A stretch of 64,000 nucleotides of DNA from assembly GCA_937877515.1 (NCBI GenBank), contig CALFIX010000076.1, positions 1 to 64,000 of the forward strand. The letters are read 5' to 3'. The notes under the pieces were generated by a model. It was not told where the DNA came from. It saw only the letters and a program-made list of their open reading frames with translations, and did no database searches. This stretch comes from an uncultured Treponema sp. (GTDB lineage: Bacteria; Spirochaetota; Spirochaetia; Treponematales; Treponemataceae). Position 1 is the stretch's first letter, and each line of letters opens with the position of its first letter. The translations under genes and the position numbers were made by a program. Shown here one piece after another: positions 42,363 through 51,407 of this stretch.

Positions 42363-44508
42363 TTTCGTTATTCCCAGAATTTAAAACTATAACGCTATCT
42401 ACATCTTTCCAGACAGCACTTAAATTATGATTTTCATTTTCTAAACTGGCAGAAAATTCGTTATCAGAAAGGCTTGCTTCAACCCCGGAAAGCTCTACGG
42501 CTCTGCCAATACGACCTATAACCATTGTTGAAAGGTTATTTAGACAGCAAGTGCCACCTGTTAGGCTAAAGTTTAATGCTGTAGAAGCAATAGAAGTAAT
42601 GCGGGAAGATGAAACATTTAATTCAGCATTTGAAGAAGAAAAATTACATGCATAATTAAATGACTGTACCGTCAACCCTGAATTAACTATATTTATTTTT
42701 GAATTTTCAGACTCCAAAAGAATACCGTCGTTTTCAAAAACACCAACTATTTCGCAATCTTTTATATTTAATGAGCCACCGGAAGCCCACAATAAATGCT
42801 TTCTTAAAACAGATTCATTTTCACTAACTACACCAGAAACAGAAGAAACATGTTTTTCTAAAATACAGGATTCAAGGGTGACGTCTGAATTTTCAACTCT
42901 GACACAGGAAAGAGGTGAAAAAACAACCCTGCTTTCATTTCCCAAAAGCACGCAGTTTTTCTTTATAACGGCAGTTCCACTTTCCAGAGAAACATCACCT
43001 GTTATAAAAAGACGGGTATAATCTCTTGAGTTTATAACGCCTAACGCCCTTCTAAAGGAGGTAAAAGGATTTTTTATACTTCCATCCCCTCCGTCAACAG
43101 AAGAAGAGGTTTCGTCCAAATAATAATTATATTCATCAACAATGACAGAATATTCAGAAAGCAAACTTTTATTGCCTGCTTCATCAACAGAGAAAGCATT
43201 CACTTTATAATAAGTTGCATTTTGCTCTTTAGAAACAAGTGTAAAGGGTTTTCCGTCATACAGAGAATAGTTTTCGTTTATTACAGAATCAAAAAGGCTG
43301 TCTGACAACTTTGAAAAACCAGATTCAGAAATAAGAGGTTTACTAACTGCATAAAAAATATTTTCAGCAGGTAAGGATTTTATAGAAATTGTTACAGCGG
43401 ATCTTGAATACTCACCTTCAAAAGAAGCTTCTATACTTGGAGGAACAGAAGGCTGTTTATCTAAAAATGCACTACATTTTATGCTGCCCTGGTAAAGTCC
43501 TGAGCAGTAAAGCCCAACGTCAAATTCTTCGCTTAAATTATCACCATAAAAAGCATCTGCATATAATTTTTTAGACGGACTAGATGAGATTTTTGCAGAA
43601 TTAAAAGTATTAGAATTATCTAACAAAGCAGAACCTAATAAATATGAAGAAGCATCATCACTTTCTGCCAAAGAAATTTCTACATAGTTTTCTTTTGAAT
43701 AACTAACAGCCAAAGAAGGCTTTGACGGCAGAATAAATGACTCAACGGGATTTCCCTCTTCATAAGCTATGGACTGCCAGCGCACAACATGACTTACACT
43801 GCGGTCTAACTTAAGAGGCTCCTTTGAAGCATTCCAAAATTCATCATCAATCTGGTAAATAAGTTTATTTCCTGTAAAAACAAAAGTCTCCCAATCTATT
43901 ATTTTAAACGGAAGCTCTTTCTGTACGTTTGGCAAAACATTTTCCGGAACAATATGAATTACAAAATGATATGCAATTTTTGAATCAGAAACAGAACAAG
44001 GGATATAACGCTCTAAAGAATTTTTTTGAGATAATGAAATTTCATTTTCTTTAAGATACGGGAGTTCTTCATTCGTAAGACTATACATAAAGCCCTCCGG
44101 TAATGAAAAACTGGAACCAGAAACATACTTACGAATAGGATTTAACGAAAGATTCTGAATAAACACCGCAGTGTCAGGATTATTTGTTTTATACGTTACA
44201 GGACAGACTGTATATTTAACGGAAAAATCTTCCCTTTTTCCGTCTTTAGAGATAGAGGTTATCTTTACTTCTATATCTCCTGTTTCATCAATCACTATCG
44301 GACCATCATAAGCAAAACCAGACTCATAAGGATCACTTCCTGTAAGAGAGTAATAAAGTTCTGCAGCGTTAGAGACATTTAAAACTAATGGCTGAACATT
44401 TGCCCATACTCCGGAAGCAGGGCTTATTATGTCTTTTTTAGAAAACGCAAAAAGCATGCAGTTAACAAATGAGAATGAAAAAACTAATGCAAGAACTTTT
44501 TGTTTCAT
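42352..44508 (-). CDS. secreted protein with chitobiase-type and beta-helix domains
   Basis: A 718-aa protein with an N-terminal signal segment (VLALVFSFSFVNCMLFAF). The Cys of VNC could be a weak lipobox, but a cleaved signal is as likely. Residues about 30-110 resemble the small CHB_HEX_C-type Ig domain (SNAAELYYSLTGSDPYESG, then GPIVIDETGDIEVKI). The middle has further beta domains. From about 480 on there is a SVDGGDGSIKNPFTSFRRAL entry typical of parallel beta-helix (pectate-lyase-like) proteins, followed by short turns rich in Ser/Asn (NSDVTLESCILE, GSLNIKDCEIVG, NSKINIVNSGLTV). Likely periplasmic or surface-exposed. Substrate unknown. It shares an 11-bp overlap with rnhB and lies 11 bp after the phosphoribosyltransferase gene. 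Confidence 0.7.
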   Translation of the reverse strand: MKQKVLALVFSFSFVNCMLFAFSKKDIISPASGVWANVQPLVLNVSNAAELYYSLTGSDPYESGFAYDGPIVIDETGDIEVKITSISKDGKREDFSVKYTVCPVTYKTNNPDTAVFIQNLSLNPIRKYVSGSSFSLPEGFMYSLTNEELPYLKENEISLSQKNSLERYIPCSVSDSKIAYHFVIHIVPENVLPNVQKELPFKIIDWETFVFTGNKLIYQIDDEFWNASKEPLKLDRSVSHVVRWQSIAYEEGNPVESFILPSKPSLAVSYSKENYVEISLAESDDASSYLLGSALLDNSNTFNSAKISSSPSKKLYADAFYGDNLSEEFDVGLYCSGLYQGSIKCSAFLDKQPSVPPSIEASFEGEYSRSAVTISIKSLPAENIFYAVSKPLISESGFSKLSDSLFDSVINENYSLYDGKPFTLVSKEQNATYYKVNAFSVDEAGNKSLLSEYSVIVDEYNYYLDETSSSVDGGDGSIKNPFTSFRRALGVINSRDYTRLFITGDVSLESGTAVIKKNCVLLGNESRVVFSPLSCVRVENSDVTLESCILEKHVSSVSGVVSENESVLRKHLLWASGGSLNIKDCEIVGVFENDGILLESENSKINIVNSGLTVQSFNYACNFSSSNAELNVSSSRITSIASTALNFSLTGGTCCLNNLSTMVIGRIGRAVELSGVEASLSDNEFSASLENENHNLSAVWKDVDSVIVLNSGNNESGF

Positions 44509-44519
44509 TCTAAAGCCCC

Positions 44520-45131
44520 CTATTCACCGGAAGAAAAAGCCTCTGAGAGAACGGGTTTCAATTCCGGATAAGGCTTATAGTAATGCTCTTCCAATTCTTT
44601 TTCTGTAAGGCCAATTAATTCGTGACTATTATAATTTATCCATCTGTCATCTTCTGGAGTATTTATGTCAAACTTACGGCACCAATAATCAGGCTGAACA
44701 GGCTGGGCTTCTCTATAATGAAAACACTTATAATCATGAACTACAACTTTTATGTTTTCTCTTGGAACACCCTTCTCTAACAAAACCCCGACCAGAAAAT
44801 TTAAGGTACGTCCCGAATCAAATATATCATCAACAAGCATTATTTTATCACCTGGACGAAGATAGTCTGGAGAATATGTCCAGCCGTCTACACGAACGGC
44901 GCCATTCTGATGAATATCTGTATAGGAACGAGCAACAACAGCAGCATACATTACAGGCTTACAGTTTTTTAAGGAAACCTTATAATATTCGCTTATTACA
45001 TTTGCCATATATGCTCCGCCACGTAAAGAAGCATATATTATATCTGGAACAAAATTGTCTTCCTTATAAATTTTATGTGCAAGACGAAGAGCATCGTTTC
45101 TTACAACATTATATTCAAGAAATTCTTTCAT
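44520..45131 (-). CDS. phosphoribosyltransferase (purine/xanthine type)
   Basis: A 203-aa type I phosphoribosyltransferase. The PRPP-binding motif is KIMLVDDIFDSGRTLNFL, the flexible-loop region is VVARSYTDIHQNG, and the N-terminal part has the ASLRGGAYMA segment of the hypoxanthine/xanthine group. It probably salvages a purine base with PRPP; the base is not evident. It has its own promoter (45156-45184), inside the end of clpC, so it can be expressed apart from the operon upstream. Confidence 0.85.
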   Translation of the reverse strand: MKEFLEYNVVRNDALRLAHKIYKEDNFVPDIIYASLRGGAYMANVISEYYKVSLKNCKPVMYAAVVARSYTDIHQNGAVRVDGWTYSPDYLRPGDKIMLVDDIFDSGRTLNFLVGVLLEKGVPRENIKVVVHDYKCFHYREAQPVQPDYWCRKFDINTPEDDRWINYNSHELIGLTEKELEEHYYKPYPELKPVLSEAFSSGE

Positions 45132-45155
45132 ACATTTACCTCAAAATATTATATA

Positions 45156-45184
45156 ATTATATGCTATACAAATGCATTTTACAA
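45156..45184 (-). promoter_or_regulatory. sigma70-type promoter of the phosphoribosyltransferase gene
   Basis: On the minus strand TTGTAA (45179-45184) and a perfect TATAAT (45156-45161) are 17 bp apart. The -35 covers the clpC stop codon. Start of transcription is near 45149, about 18 nt before the ATG. Confidence 0.7.
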
Positions 45185-47683
45185 CACGGATTCTATTAAA
45201 GCCTGCTTTACTTTCTTAAACTTTACAGAAAGTTTCTGGCCATCAGAATCAATTACGACGGTGTCGCTCTGCCCCCTTTTTCCAGAAAGCAAAAGATTTG
45301 CAAGACTGTCTTCTACATCACGCTGAAGAAGTCTTCTTAGAGGTCTAGCTCCCATGCTTGGCTCATATCCATGTTCAATAAGATACTCACGGGCATTTTT
45401 CTTTAAGTTTAAAGTTAATCCTTGCTCTAAAAGTCTTTCCTGCAATTCCTTTAACTGAATATCCAGTATTGCACTTACCTGCTCTTTACTAAGGGCATCA
45501 AAGACAACAACATCATCTATTCGGTTAAGAAGTTCTGGAGACATAATGCGCTTTAGCTCTTCCAAAGCACCAGCTTTTATTTCTTCATAAGGCAGAATGC
45601 CCTCGCTGAGAGAAGAAAAACCAACACGGCTTTCGCTGGTAATTTTTCTTGCTCCGGCATTGCTTGTCATAATGACAACGCAATTTCTAAAACTAACAGT
45701 GTGGCCTAAATTATCACTTAACTCACCTTCTTCCAGAAGCTGCAATAAAAGATTAAATACATCAGGATGAGCTTTTTCTATTTCGTCTAAAAGAATTACG
45801 GAGTATGGATGGCGACGGACTTTTTCTGTAAGCATTCCACCTTCTTCGTATCCGACATACCCTGGAGGAGAGCCAACTAAACGGGAAGCATTCTGCTTTT
45901 CCATATAATCACTCATATCTACACGAATTAGGGCTTCTTCTGTTCCAAATAAGAAAGTTGCAAGAGCTTTTGCAAGCTGAGTTTTTCCAACGCCTGTAGG
46001 ACCCAAAAATACAAAGGAACCGAGCGGTCTCTTTTTAGATGACACTCCTGCCCTGCTGCGACGAACGGCACCACTTATAAGACTAACAGCTTCATCTTGA
46101 CCAACAACAACTTTATGAAGTTCTTCTTCCATGTGTAAAAGACGCTCAGTTTCTCCGTCATCAAGCTGATTCAAAGGAATACCTGTCATTGTACTTACAA
46201 CGTTTTCCACATCCTGCATGCTGACAGTTTTTTTTGCATTTGCATCACTAGACTTCCAAAGTAAAGTATAATTATCTAGTTCGCGGCGAAGTGATTGAAC
46301 TTTATCTCTTACCAAAGCAGCATTTTCATAGTCCTGACTTAAAACTAAAAGACGTTTTTCTTCTAATAGCTGCTCAATACTTTGCTCAAGCCTATCTAAT
46401 TCTTCCGGGCGTTCATCTTCCTGAATTTTCTTTACGGCACCGGCTTCATCTAAAATATCTATAGCCTTGTCCGGTAAAAATCTTTCATTCAAATAACGGA
46501 CACTATATTTTACAATTGAATCTATTACACCATCTGCATAAACCACATGATGATAATCTTCGTATTTAGGTTTCAGTCCCAGAAGAATTTCTTTTGTTTC
46601 CTCTTCACTAGGTTCCTCTACATTAACCTGCTGAAATCTTCTGACTAAAGCTGCATCTTTTTCAAAATACTTACGAAATTCTTTTAAAGTTGTAGCTCCA
46701 ATAACCTGAAGCTCACCCCTACTCAAAGCAGGCTTTATCATATTACTTGCGTCTAAGGCACCTTCTGGTCCACCAGCACCGATTATTGTGTGAAGCTCAT
46801 CAATAAAAAGAATTACATCATCGCTTTCACGAACTTCTTTCATGATCCGCTTCATTCTCTCTTCAAATTCGCCTCTATATTTTGTGCCGGCAACAAGGGC
46901 TCCCAAATCTAAAGAAAGAATCCTCTTTTTTAATAAATCACGCGGAACTTTTCCTTTTGCAATTTTCTGTGCAAGACCTTCTACAATAGCAGTTTTACCA
47001 ACCCCAGGCTCTCCAACCAAAACGGGATTGTTTTTTGTACGTCTGCACAAAACTTGAATTACGCGAAGTATTTCTTTGGAGCGCCCCACAACAGGATCTA
47101 CCTTACCTTCTCTGGCTTCCTGTGTAACATCTCTTGTAAACTGACTCAACAGGCTGTTCGGATTCTTTGATTTTCTCTGGGAAGAACCGTCAGACATAAA
47201 GGGGACTTTTTTAGATTCAGGTTCAATACGTGCAGAAGAAGGAATCTTTTTTTCTACATCTAAAACGCAACGCCTAACCTGTTCTAAGGTAATGCCTGCC
47301 TTTCTAAAGTAGTTACAAACTATTGACTGTTCTTCCTTTACGCAGGCAATTAAAATATGCTCCGTACCAATAAAATCAGTCATAAGATTATTAGACTCAG
47401 AAGTTGCACTTTCTAAAACAAACTGAGTTCTCTGCGACTGCGGCAGATCTGACAAATCTGAGTCAGGAGCCTTAGAAGGAACAGCCTGCTCTATTGCAAG
47501 TTGCAAAGTAAGAACATTTACACGTAATGCTTTTAATGTAAAATATCCAAGTCCATCACCAGATTTTAAAAGTGCAAGCATAAGATGTTCGGGTTCTATA
47601 AAAGCACTGCCCATTTTATGAGCTTCATCTGGAGCTAAAGCTAATAATAATCTTTGTGCACGAGGAGAAAATCCCTTCACCAT
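45179..47683 (-). CDS. clpC: ATP-dependent Clp protease ATPase subunit ClpC
   Basis: ClpC (834 aa) is the Hsp100 unfoldase that feeds ClpP. Layout: Clp N-domain with two repeats (FSPRAQRLLLALAPDEAH; IEPEHLMLALL), AAA-1 with GEPGVGKTAIVEGLA, a UVR/M-domain around 430-470 (QDYENAALVRDKVQSLRREL), AAA-2 with GPTGVGKTQLAKALA, a VGF loop for ClpP docking (ESRVGFSSL) and the C-terminal D2-small domain. The N-domain still has the glutamate (EPEHL) that helps bind phospho-arginine in Bacillus ClpC. It is the last gene of mcsA-mcsB-clpC, the Firmicutes arrangement, but without ctsR, which I do not see anywhere in the window. Confidence 0.95.
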   Translation of the reverse strand: MVKGFSPRAQRLLLALAPDEAHKMGSAFIEPEHLMLALLKSGDGLGYFTLKALRVNVLTLQLAIEQAVPSKAPDSDLSDLPQSQRTQFVLESATSESNNLMTDFIGTEHILIACVKEEQSIVCNYFRKAGITLEQVRRCVLDVEKKIPSSARIEPESKKVPFMSDGSSQRKSKNPNSLLSQFTRDVTQEAREGKVDPVVGRSKEILRVIQVLCRRTKNNPVLVGEPGVGKTAIVEGLAQKIAKGKVPRDLLKKRILSLDLGALVAGTKYRGEFEERMKRIMKEVRESDDVILFIDELHTIIGAGGPEGALDASNMIKPALSRGELQVIGATTLKEFRKYFEKDAALVRRFQQVNVEEPSEEETKEILLGLKPKYEDYHHVVYADGVIDSIVKYSVRYLNERFLPDKAIDILDEAGAVKKIQEDERPEELDRLEQSIEQLLEEKRLLVLSQDYENAALVRDKVQSLRRELDNYTLLWKSSDANAKKTVSMQDVENVVSTMTGIPLNQLDDGETERLLHMEEELHKVVVGQDEAVSLISGAVRRSRAGVSSKKRPLGSFVFLGPTGVGKTQLAKALATFLFGTEEALIRVDMSDYMEKQNASRLVGSPPGYVGYEEGGMLTEKVRRHPYSVILLDEIEKAHPDVFNLLLQLLEEGELSDNLGHTVSFRNCVVIMTSNAGARKITSESRVGFSSLSEGILPYEEIKAGALEELKRIMSPELLNRIDDVVVFDALSKEQVSAILDIQLKELQERLLEQGLTLNLKKNAREYLIEHGYEPSMGARPLRRLLQRDVEDSLANLLLSGKRGQSDTVVIDSDGQKLSVKFKKVKQALIESVL

Positions 47684-47697
47684 AAAAACCTCATCAC

Positions 47698-48822
47698 CTA
47701 AATAGAAAGAATAATATCTTCAAAGCACTCCTGTATAATTAAAGAGCGCAGCCGTTCCTCCTTAAGAGCATCATTGGAGGCAATATCTTTTTCAAAATTA
47801 AATTTTCCGTTTTTTAAGACATAAAGTAAATGTCCCTGCTGAATTCTATAAAGCAAGGCATTTAATGTTGTATCATCAATACCAGTTAAAAGCTCCATGT
47901 CTTTTCCGAGCTTTACACCGCCTATAAGATCTACGGCTTCTCTTGTTTTTATAAACATACTATATCTGGCAAGAGCCACCGAACGATACATTATATTTTT
48001 TATTGTTGTAATTTGATTTTTCTTACACTCTTCTCTTGCAGCTCTTTCCATTTCTACAAGTTTCCGAGCAGCTGAAGCTATAGAGGCAATTTGGTCAAAC
48101 TCGGTACCAGAAGAACTGTTATTAGAAAAAATTTGATAATAATACCCTAGAGCAGAGCCGTGAGAACCCGAACCATAACAAGATGAAAAAGAGATTCCTT
48201 TTTTTGCAAGCATTTCTGAAACTTCTAAAATACGTCCAAGTACAGAAAGACATGGTAAGTGAACTTTCATAAATAGACGCATTCCGCTTCCGGATTCTAA
48301 GACAGAAGTTGTAAGGTAACCAAATTCATAACTTGCAGCAAACTGAATATGTTCCTGTAAGCTGTCATCAAGTTTTTTAGCAAGAAGAACAGCCTTATCA
48401 AAATCAAGACCAGAAGTAAAAGAAGTTATACGGACATGATCTAAAAAATTCACAGCACAGGAAACTCTTCCATCACTACGTAAAATAATACCGGCATGAG
48501 AATCTAATTTATAAAACGGAGAAGTTTCTATGACACCGCGTTCTTCTAAAATTCTTTTTCCATTCTCATCAAGATTTGAAACTTCAACAGCGTGAAACTC
48601 TTCCGCATTTTCAAAATGATTAAATGCATCAAAAACTATAGACTGAATACGCACAGAGTCATTTTCCATAAGACAAGGCATAAATGGAAAATTTGCCAGA
48701 TTTCTAGAAAGCTTAACTTGAGAAGAAAGAACAACGTCTTCGTCTATACCAGAATAAGTATACCAGGCATCTGAACCTGGAGTAGAAGACGCACTGGAAA
48801 CATCACTTTGGAGTTTCTTCAT
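47698..48822 (-). CDS. mcsB: McsB-like protein-arginine kinase homologue, probably inactive
   Basis: A 374-aa phosphagen-kinase-fold protein aligned over its whole length with McsB (DVVLSSQVKLSRNLANFPF; DHVRITSFTSGLDFDKA; FMKVHLPCLSVL; YYYQIFSN), but with the catalytic signature altered. The family NEEDH glutamate motif is NFLDH (125-129). The catalytic-Cys loop SCPTNVGTG is TSVLESGSG (172-180) with Ser173 in place of Cys. The nucleotide-binding SSRIRLARN is SSQVKLSRN (33-41). The RGFYGEGSEA loop is SSCYGSGSHG. Arg131 and Arg182 remain. I infer a pseudokinase that may still bridge McsA and ClpC. The start is directly at the mcsA stop. No frameshift or stop breaks it, so it is under selection as a protein. 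Confidence 0.85.
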   Translation of the reverse strand: MKKLQSDVSSASSTPGSDAWYTYSGIDEDVVLSSQVKLSRNLANFPFMPCLMENDSVRIQSIVFDAFNHFENAEEFHAVEVSNLDENGKRILEERGVIETSPFYKLDSHAGIILRSDGRVSCAVNFLDHVRITSFTSGLDFDKAVLLAKKLDDSLQEHIQFAASYEFGYLTTSVLESGSGMRLFMKVHLPCLSVLGRILEVSEMLAKKGISFSSCYGSGSHGSALGYYYQIFSNNSSSGTEFDQIASIASAARKLVEMERAAREECKKNQITTIKNIMYRSVALARYSMFIKTREAVDLIGGVKLGKDMELLTGIDDTTLNALLYRIQQGHLLYVLKNGKFNFEKDIASNDALKEERLRSLIIQECFEDIILSI

Positions 48823-49341
48823 TTATGCGTCCTCCGTTCCGGCAATTGCACTATTTTCTAAAGCTCTTAAATAGTCCCTGTACATTGCAGCTTTTTCATA
48901 ATCTTCATGCTGAACTGCATCATTTAATTTATTTTGCAAAATAATCCTGTCATTTAAAACTGAATGAAACGAAGCAAGGCGAGAAGGCATTGTACCCTTG
49001 TAATTTTCCTTTATGCCATAATTTTCTAACACAGAACGAATTTCCTGCTTAAAAATTGCATAACACTCAGGACAGCCAACAATACCACGTTTTTTTAACT
49101 CGCCTGCACTCATGCCACAGACAGGACACATTCTGTTATTTAAAGCCTGAACTTTTTTTGCTTTTTCTGAAAACTCTTTAAAAAGATTTCCAATTGAAGA
49201 CTCTATGCTCTTTGGATCAGAGCTTATACCTCTTTCTATAGCACATTCCATACAAATATTCAGTTTTTTCTTCTGACCGTCACCGTTAACTTGCTCTAAA
49301 AAAATAACGGCTTCATTTTCATGACAAAAATCACAAACCAT
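48823..49341 (-). CDS. mcsA: McsA, zinc-finger/UVR activator protein
   Basis: McsA (172 aa) is the partner that activates McsB and adapts ClpC in Firmicutes. It has two pairs of CxxC motifs: CDFCHENEAVIFLEQ and CMEC in the first zinc finger, CPVCGMS and CPEC in the second. A C-terminal UVR motif (LNDAVQHEDYEKAAMYRDYL) ends the protein. All zinc ligands are intact, unlike the catalytic residues of the adjacent McsB. It is 12 bp after a Lol permease gene and directly abuts mcsB. Confidence 0.92.
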   Translation of the reverse strand: MVCDFCHENEAVIFLEQVNGDGQKKKLNICMECAIERGISSDPKSIESSIGNLFKEFSEKAKKVQALNNRMCPVCGMSAGELKKRGIVGCPECYAIFKQEIRSVLENYGIKENYKGTMPSRLASFHSVLNDRIILQNKLNDAVQHEDYEKAAMYRDYLRALENSAIAGTEDA

Positions 49342-49353
49342 ACATTTATCCTA

Positions 49354-50709
49354 TTACATTTTTCTTAAAGTATCTAGCGGTTTTTCTTTACCAGCCTTTA
49401 TTGCAGGGATTATAGAAACAACTACAGAAAGAGCTAGTGTTCCCACTACAATTATAAAGAGTTCCCTCAACGGAATTGTAATTGGAATTTCTTGAAGATA
49501 ATAACCGGGGTCTAAAAGATGCACTCCCTCAAAATTTGAAGCAGAACCTGTTGTTAGCATAAAAGAAAAACGCGTAAACGCATTTATAACATTCTCTATA
49601 AATCGAATAATTCCATTTATATTTACAGAAACAAAAAGCCCCAGCGGCAAACCTAAAAGAGTTCCTCCTGCACCACAAGCAAAACCTACCAGCAAAAAAG
49701 AAAGAGTAATGCCGCCAGATGATGCACCTGTGCTTTTTAAAATTGCAATTTCCTTACGGCGTTCCATAACAATCATTACCAATGCACTGCTTATGTTAAC
49801 GCTAGAAACCAAAACAATTAAAAGCATAATTAAGAGAAGTAAAATTCTTGTTGAAGAAAAATTTTCAAACTGAGAGCGATTAAGTTCTTCCCATGTAGAA
49901 ACCCATGCTCCACTTATCGAGTTAGAATTGTTTAAGGAAATCAAATGACGCTGAACTTCAAACTCTACGTTTTTTAAGCCGGGAGAAAACGTTACGTTTG
50001 TTGTAAGACCTACAGTAAACTCTGCATCGGTTCCTGCCATAGAAGAAAAACCTTCATCAAGAGGAATAAAAATCCAAAGCGCATCTAACTCCTGATACCC
50101 GGAAGAAACCACACCTGTAACTTTTACTGTATTTACCTTAGGTACAAACGTTCTTTTACCAGAACTTTTTACGCTTATAAGCCTTATTGTGTCTCCAGGT
50201 CTTACATTTAAAAGCTCTGCAATTTTTTCGCCAATTACAGCACAATTCTTTTCAGAAAGATTTGCTTCACCATCAACCACATTAAATAAAGATGCAAATC
50301 CCTCGTTTTTCGTAAAAATGTCTCTGGGGACAGCCCTGACTGTAGCACCTGTTCTATATGAACTTCCTGAAGCTAAAGCTGTACCCTGTATTTGCGGATA
50401 TGAACCTGTAACGCCAGAAACTGATTCAAAACTTTTAGCAAAAGAAACAAACTCTTCCTCTGAAGAAGCAAAATCAGAAGATGAATCCACATAAACGCTT
50501 AAGTCTTGAGTTGAAAGATGGACAATACGTCCTGTAATGCCGGAAATCATTCCTTCGCTTACAACTAAAACAGCGACTAAAGGAACAAGACAGAGACCAA
50601 TGCATAAAAGAGAACCTAATAAACTTCTTTTTCCGTTTGAACCTTCATAGCTTTTTGATTTTGAGAAAAATATTTTTTTTGCATATAAAAAACTAGATCC
50701 AAAAGTCAT
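49354..50709 (-). CDS. LolC/LolE-family lipoprotein-releasing permease
   Basis: A 451-aa ABC permease of the MacB/LolCE type. It has one N-terminal helix (LLCIGLCLVPLVAVLVVSE), a periplasmic MacB-like domain of about 220 residues, and three C-terminal helices with the FtsX/LolE signature (VMIVMERRKEIAILKSTGAS and the final SIIPAIKAGKEKPLDTLRKM). With the adjacent ATPase and the second permease it should extract outer-membrane lipoproteins from the inner membrane, fitting the lipoprotein-rich genome. It overlaps the ATPase gene by one base. Confidence 0.88.
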   Translation of the reverse strand: MTFGSSFLYAKKIFFSKSKSYEGSNGKRSLLGSLLCIGLCLVPLVAVLVVSEGMISGITGRIVHLSTQDLSVYVDSSSDFASSEEEFVSFAKSFESVSGVTGSYPQIQGTALASGSSYRTGATVRAVPRDIFTKNEGFASLFNVVDGEANLSEKNCAVIGEKIAELLNVRPGDTIRLISVKSSGKRTFVPKVNTVKVTGVVSSGYQELDALWIFIPLDEGFSSMAGTDAEFTVGLTTNVTFSPGLKNVEFEVQRHLISLNNSNSISGAWVSTWEELNRSQFENFSSTRILLLLIMLLIVLVSSVNISSALVMIVMERRKEIAILKSTGASSGGITLSFLLVGFACGAGGTLLGLPLGLFVSVNINGIIRFIENVINAFTRFSFMLTTGSASNFEGVHLLDPGYYLQEIPITIPLRELFIIVVGTLALSVVVSIIPAIKAGKEKPLDTLRKM

Positions 50710-51407
50710 TACTCTTTTTCCTTTAGAGAACCATCTTTTATAAAATAACAGACATCACCCTTAGAAGCCAAATTCATATCATGAGTTACAAGAATAAGAG
50801 TTTTTTTGTATGTATCAGCCATATTAAAGAGCAAATCTCCAATTAAAACTGCATTCTGAGGGTCTAAGTTACCTGTAGGCTCATCTGCCAGAATTAATGA
50901 AGGATCATTTATAAGAGAACGCGCAACAGCAACCCTCTGTCTTTCTCCACCAGACAGTTCTGAAGGCAGGTGATTCATTCTGTCACTAAGACCTACATCA
51001 CACAAAAGCTGCGAAGCCTTTTCCATAGCTTCTTTTTTATTCATTCCAGCCATGTACGCAGGAAGAAAAACGTTTTCTAAAGCTGTAAAATCTTTTAACA
51101 AATAGTGAAACTGAAAAACCAGACCTAAAACATTCTGCCTAAACGAAGTTAATGAATCTTCGTCCATATTACTAATAATTTTACCGTCAACAGTCACTTT
51201 TCCACTTGTTGCAGTATCTAAGCCACCGATTATATTTAACAGAGTTGATTTTCCACTTCCGCTCTTTCCGACTATGACGCACTTGGAGCCACGTTCTACT
51301 TTCATGTTTAAATCTTTTAGGATTGTTAACTCTTCACTGGAAGTAATATAAACTTTAGAAAGAGCTTCTACATTTACTATAACATTACTCATATTTTCAT
51401 TACTCAT
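50709..51407 (-). CDS. lolD: LolD-type ABC transporter ATPase
   Basis: A 232-aa ABC ATPase of the LolD/MacB group. Walker A is VGKSGSGKSTLLNIIGG, Q-loop GLVFQFHYLLKDFTALENV (the FQFHYLLxxFTALENV run is a LolD hallmark), signature LSGGERQRVAVARSL, Walker B LILADEPTGNLDP, and H-loop LVTHDMNLA. It is sandwiched between the two permeases with overlaps of 1 and 8 bp, so the three are made together. Confidence 0.95.
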   Translation of the reverse strand: MSNENMSNVIVNVEALSKVYITSSEELTILKDLNMKVERGSKCVIVGKSGSGKSTLLNIIGGLDTATSGKVTVDGKIISNMDEDSLTSFRQNVLGLVFQFHYLLKDFTALENVFLPAYMAGMNKKEAMEKASQLLCDVGLSDRMNHLPSELSGGERQRVAVARSLINDPSLILADEPTGNLDPQNAVLIGDLLFNMADTYKKTLILVTHDMNLASKGDVCYFIKDGSLKEKE

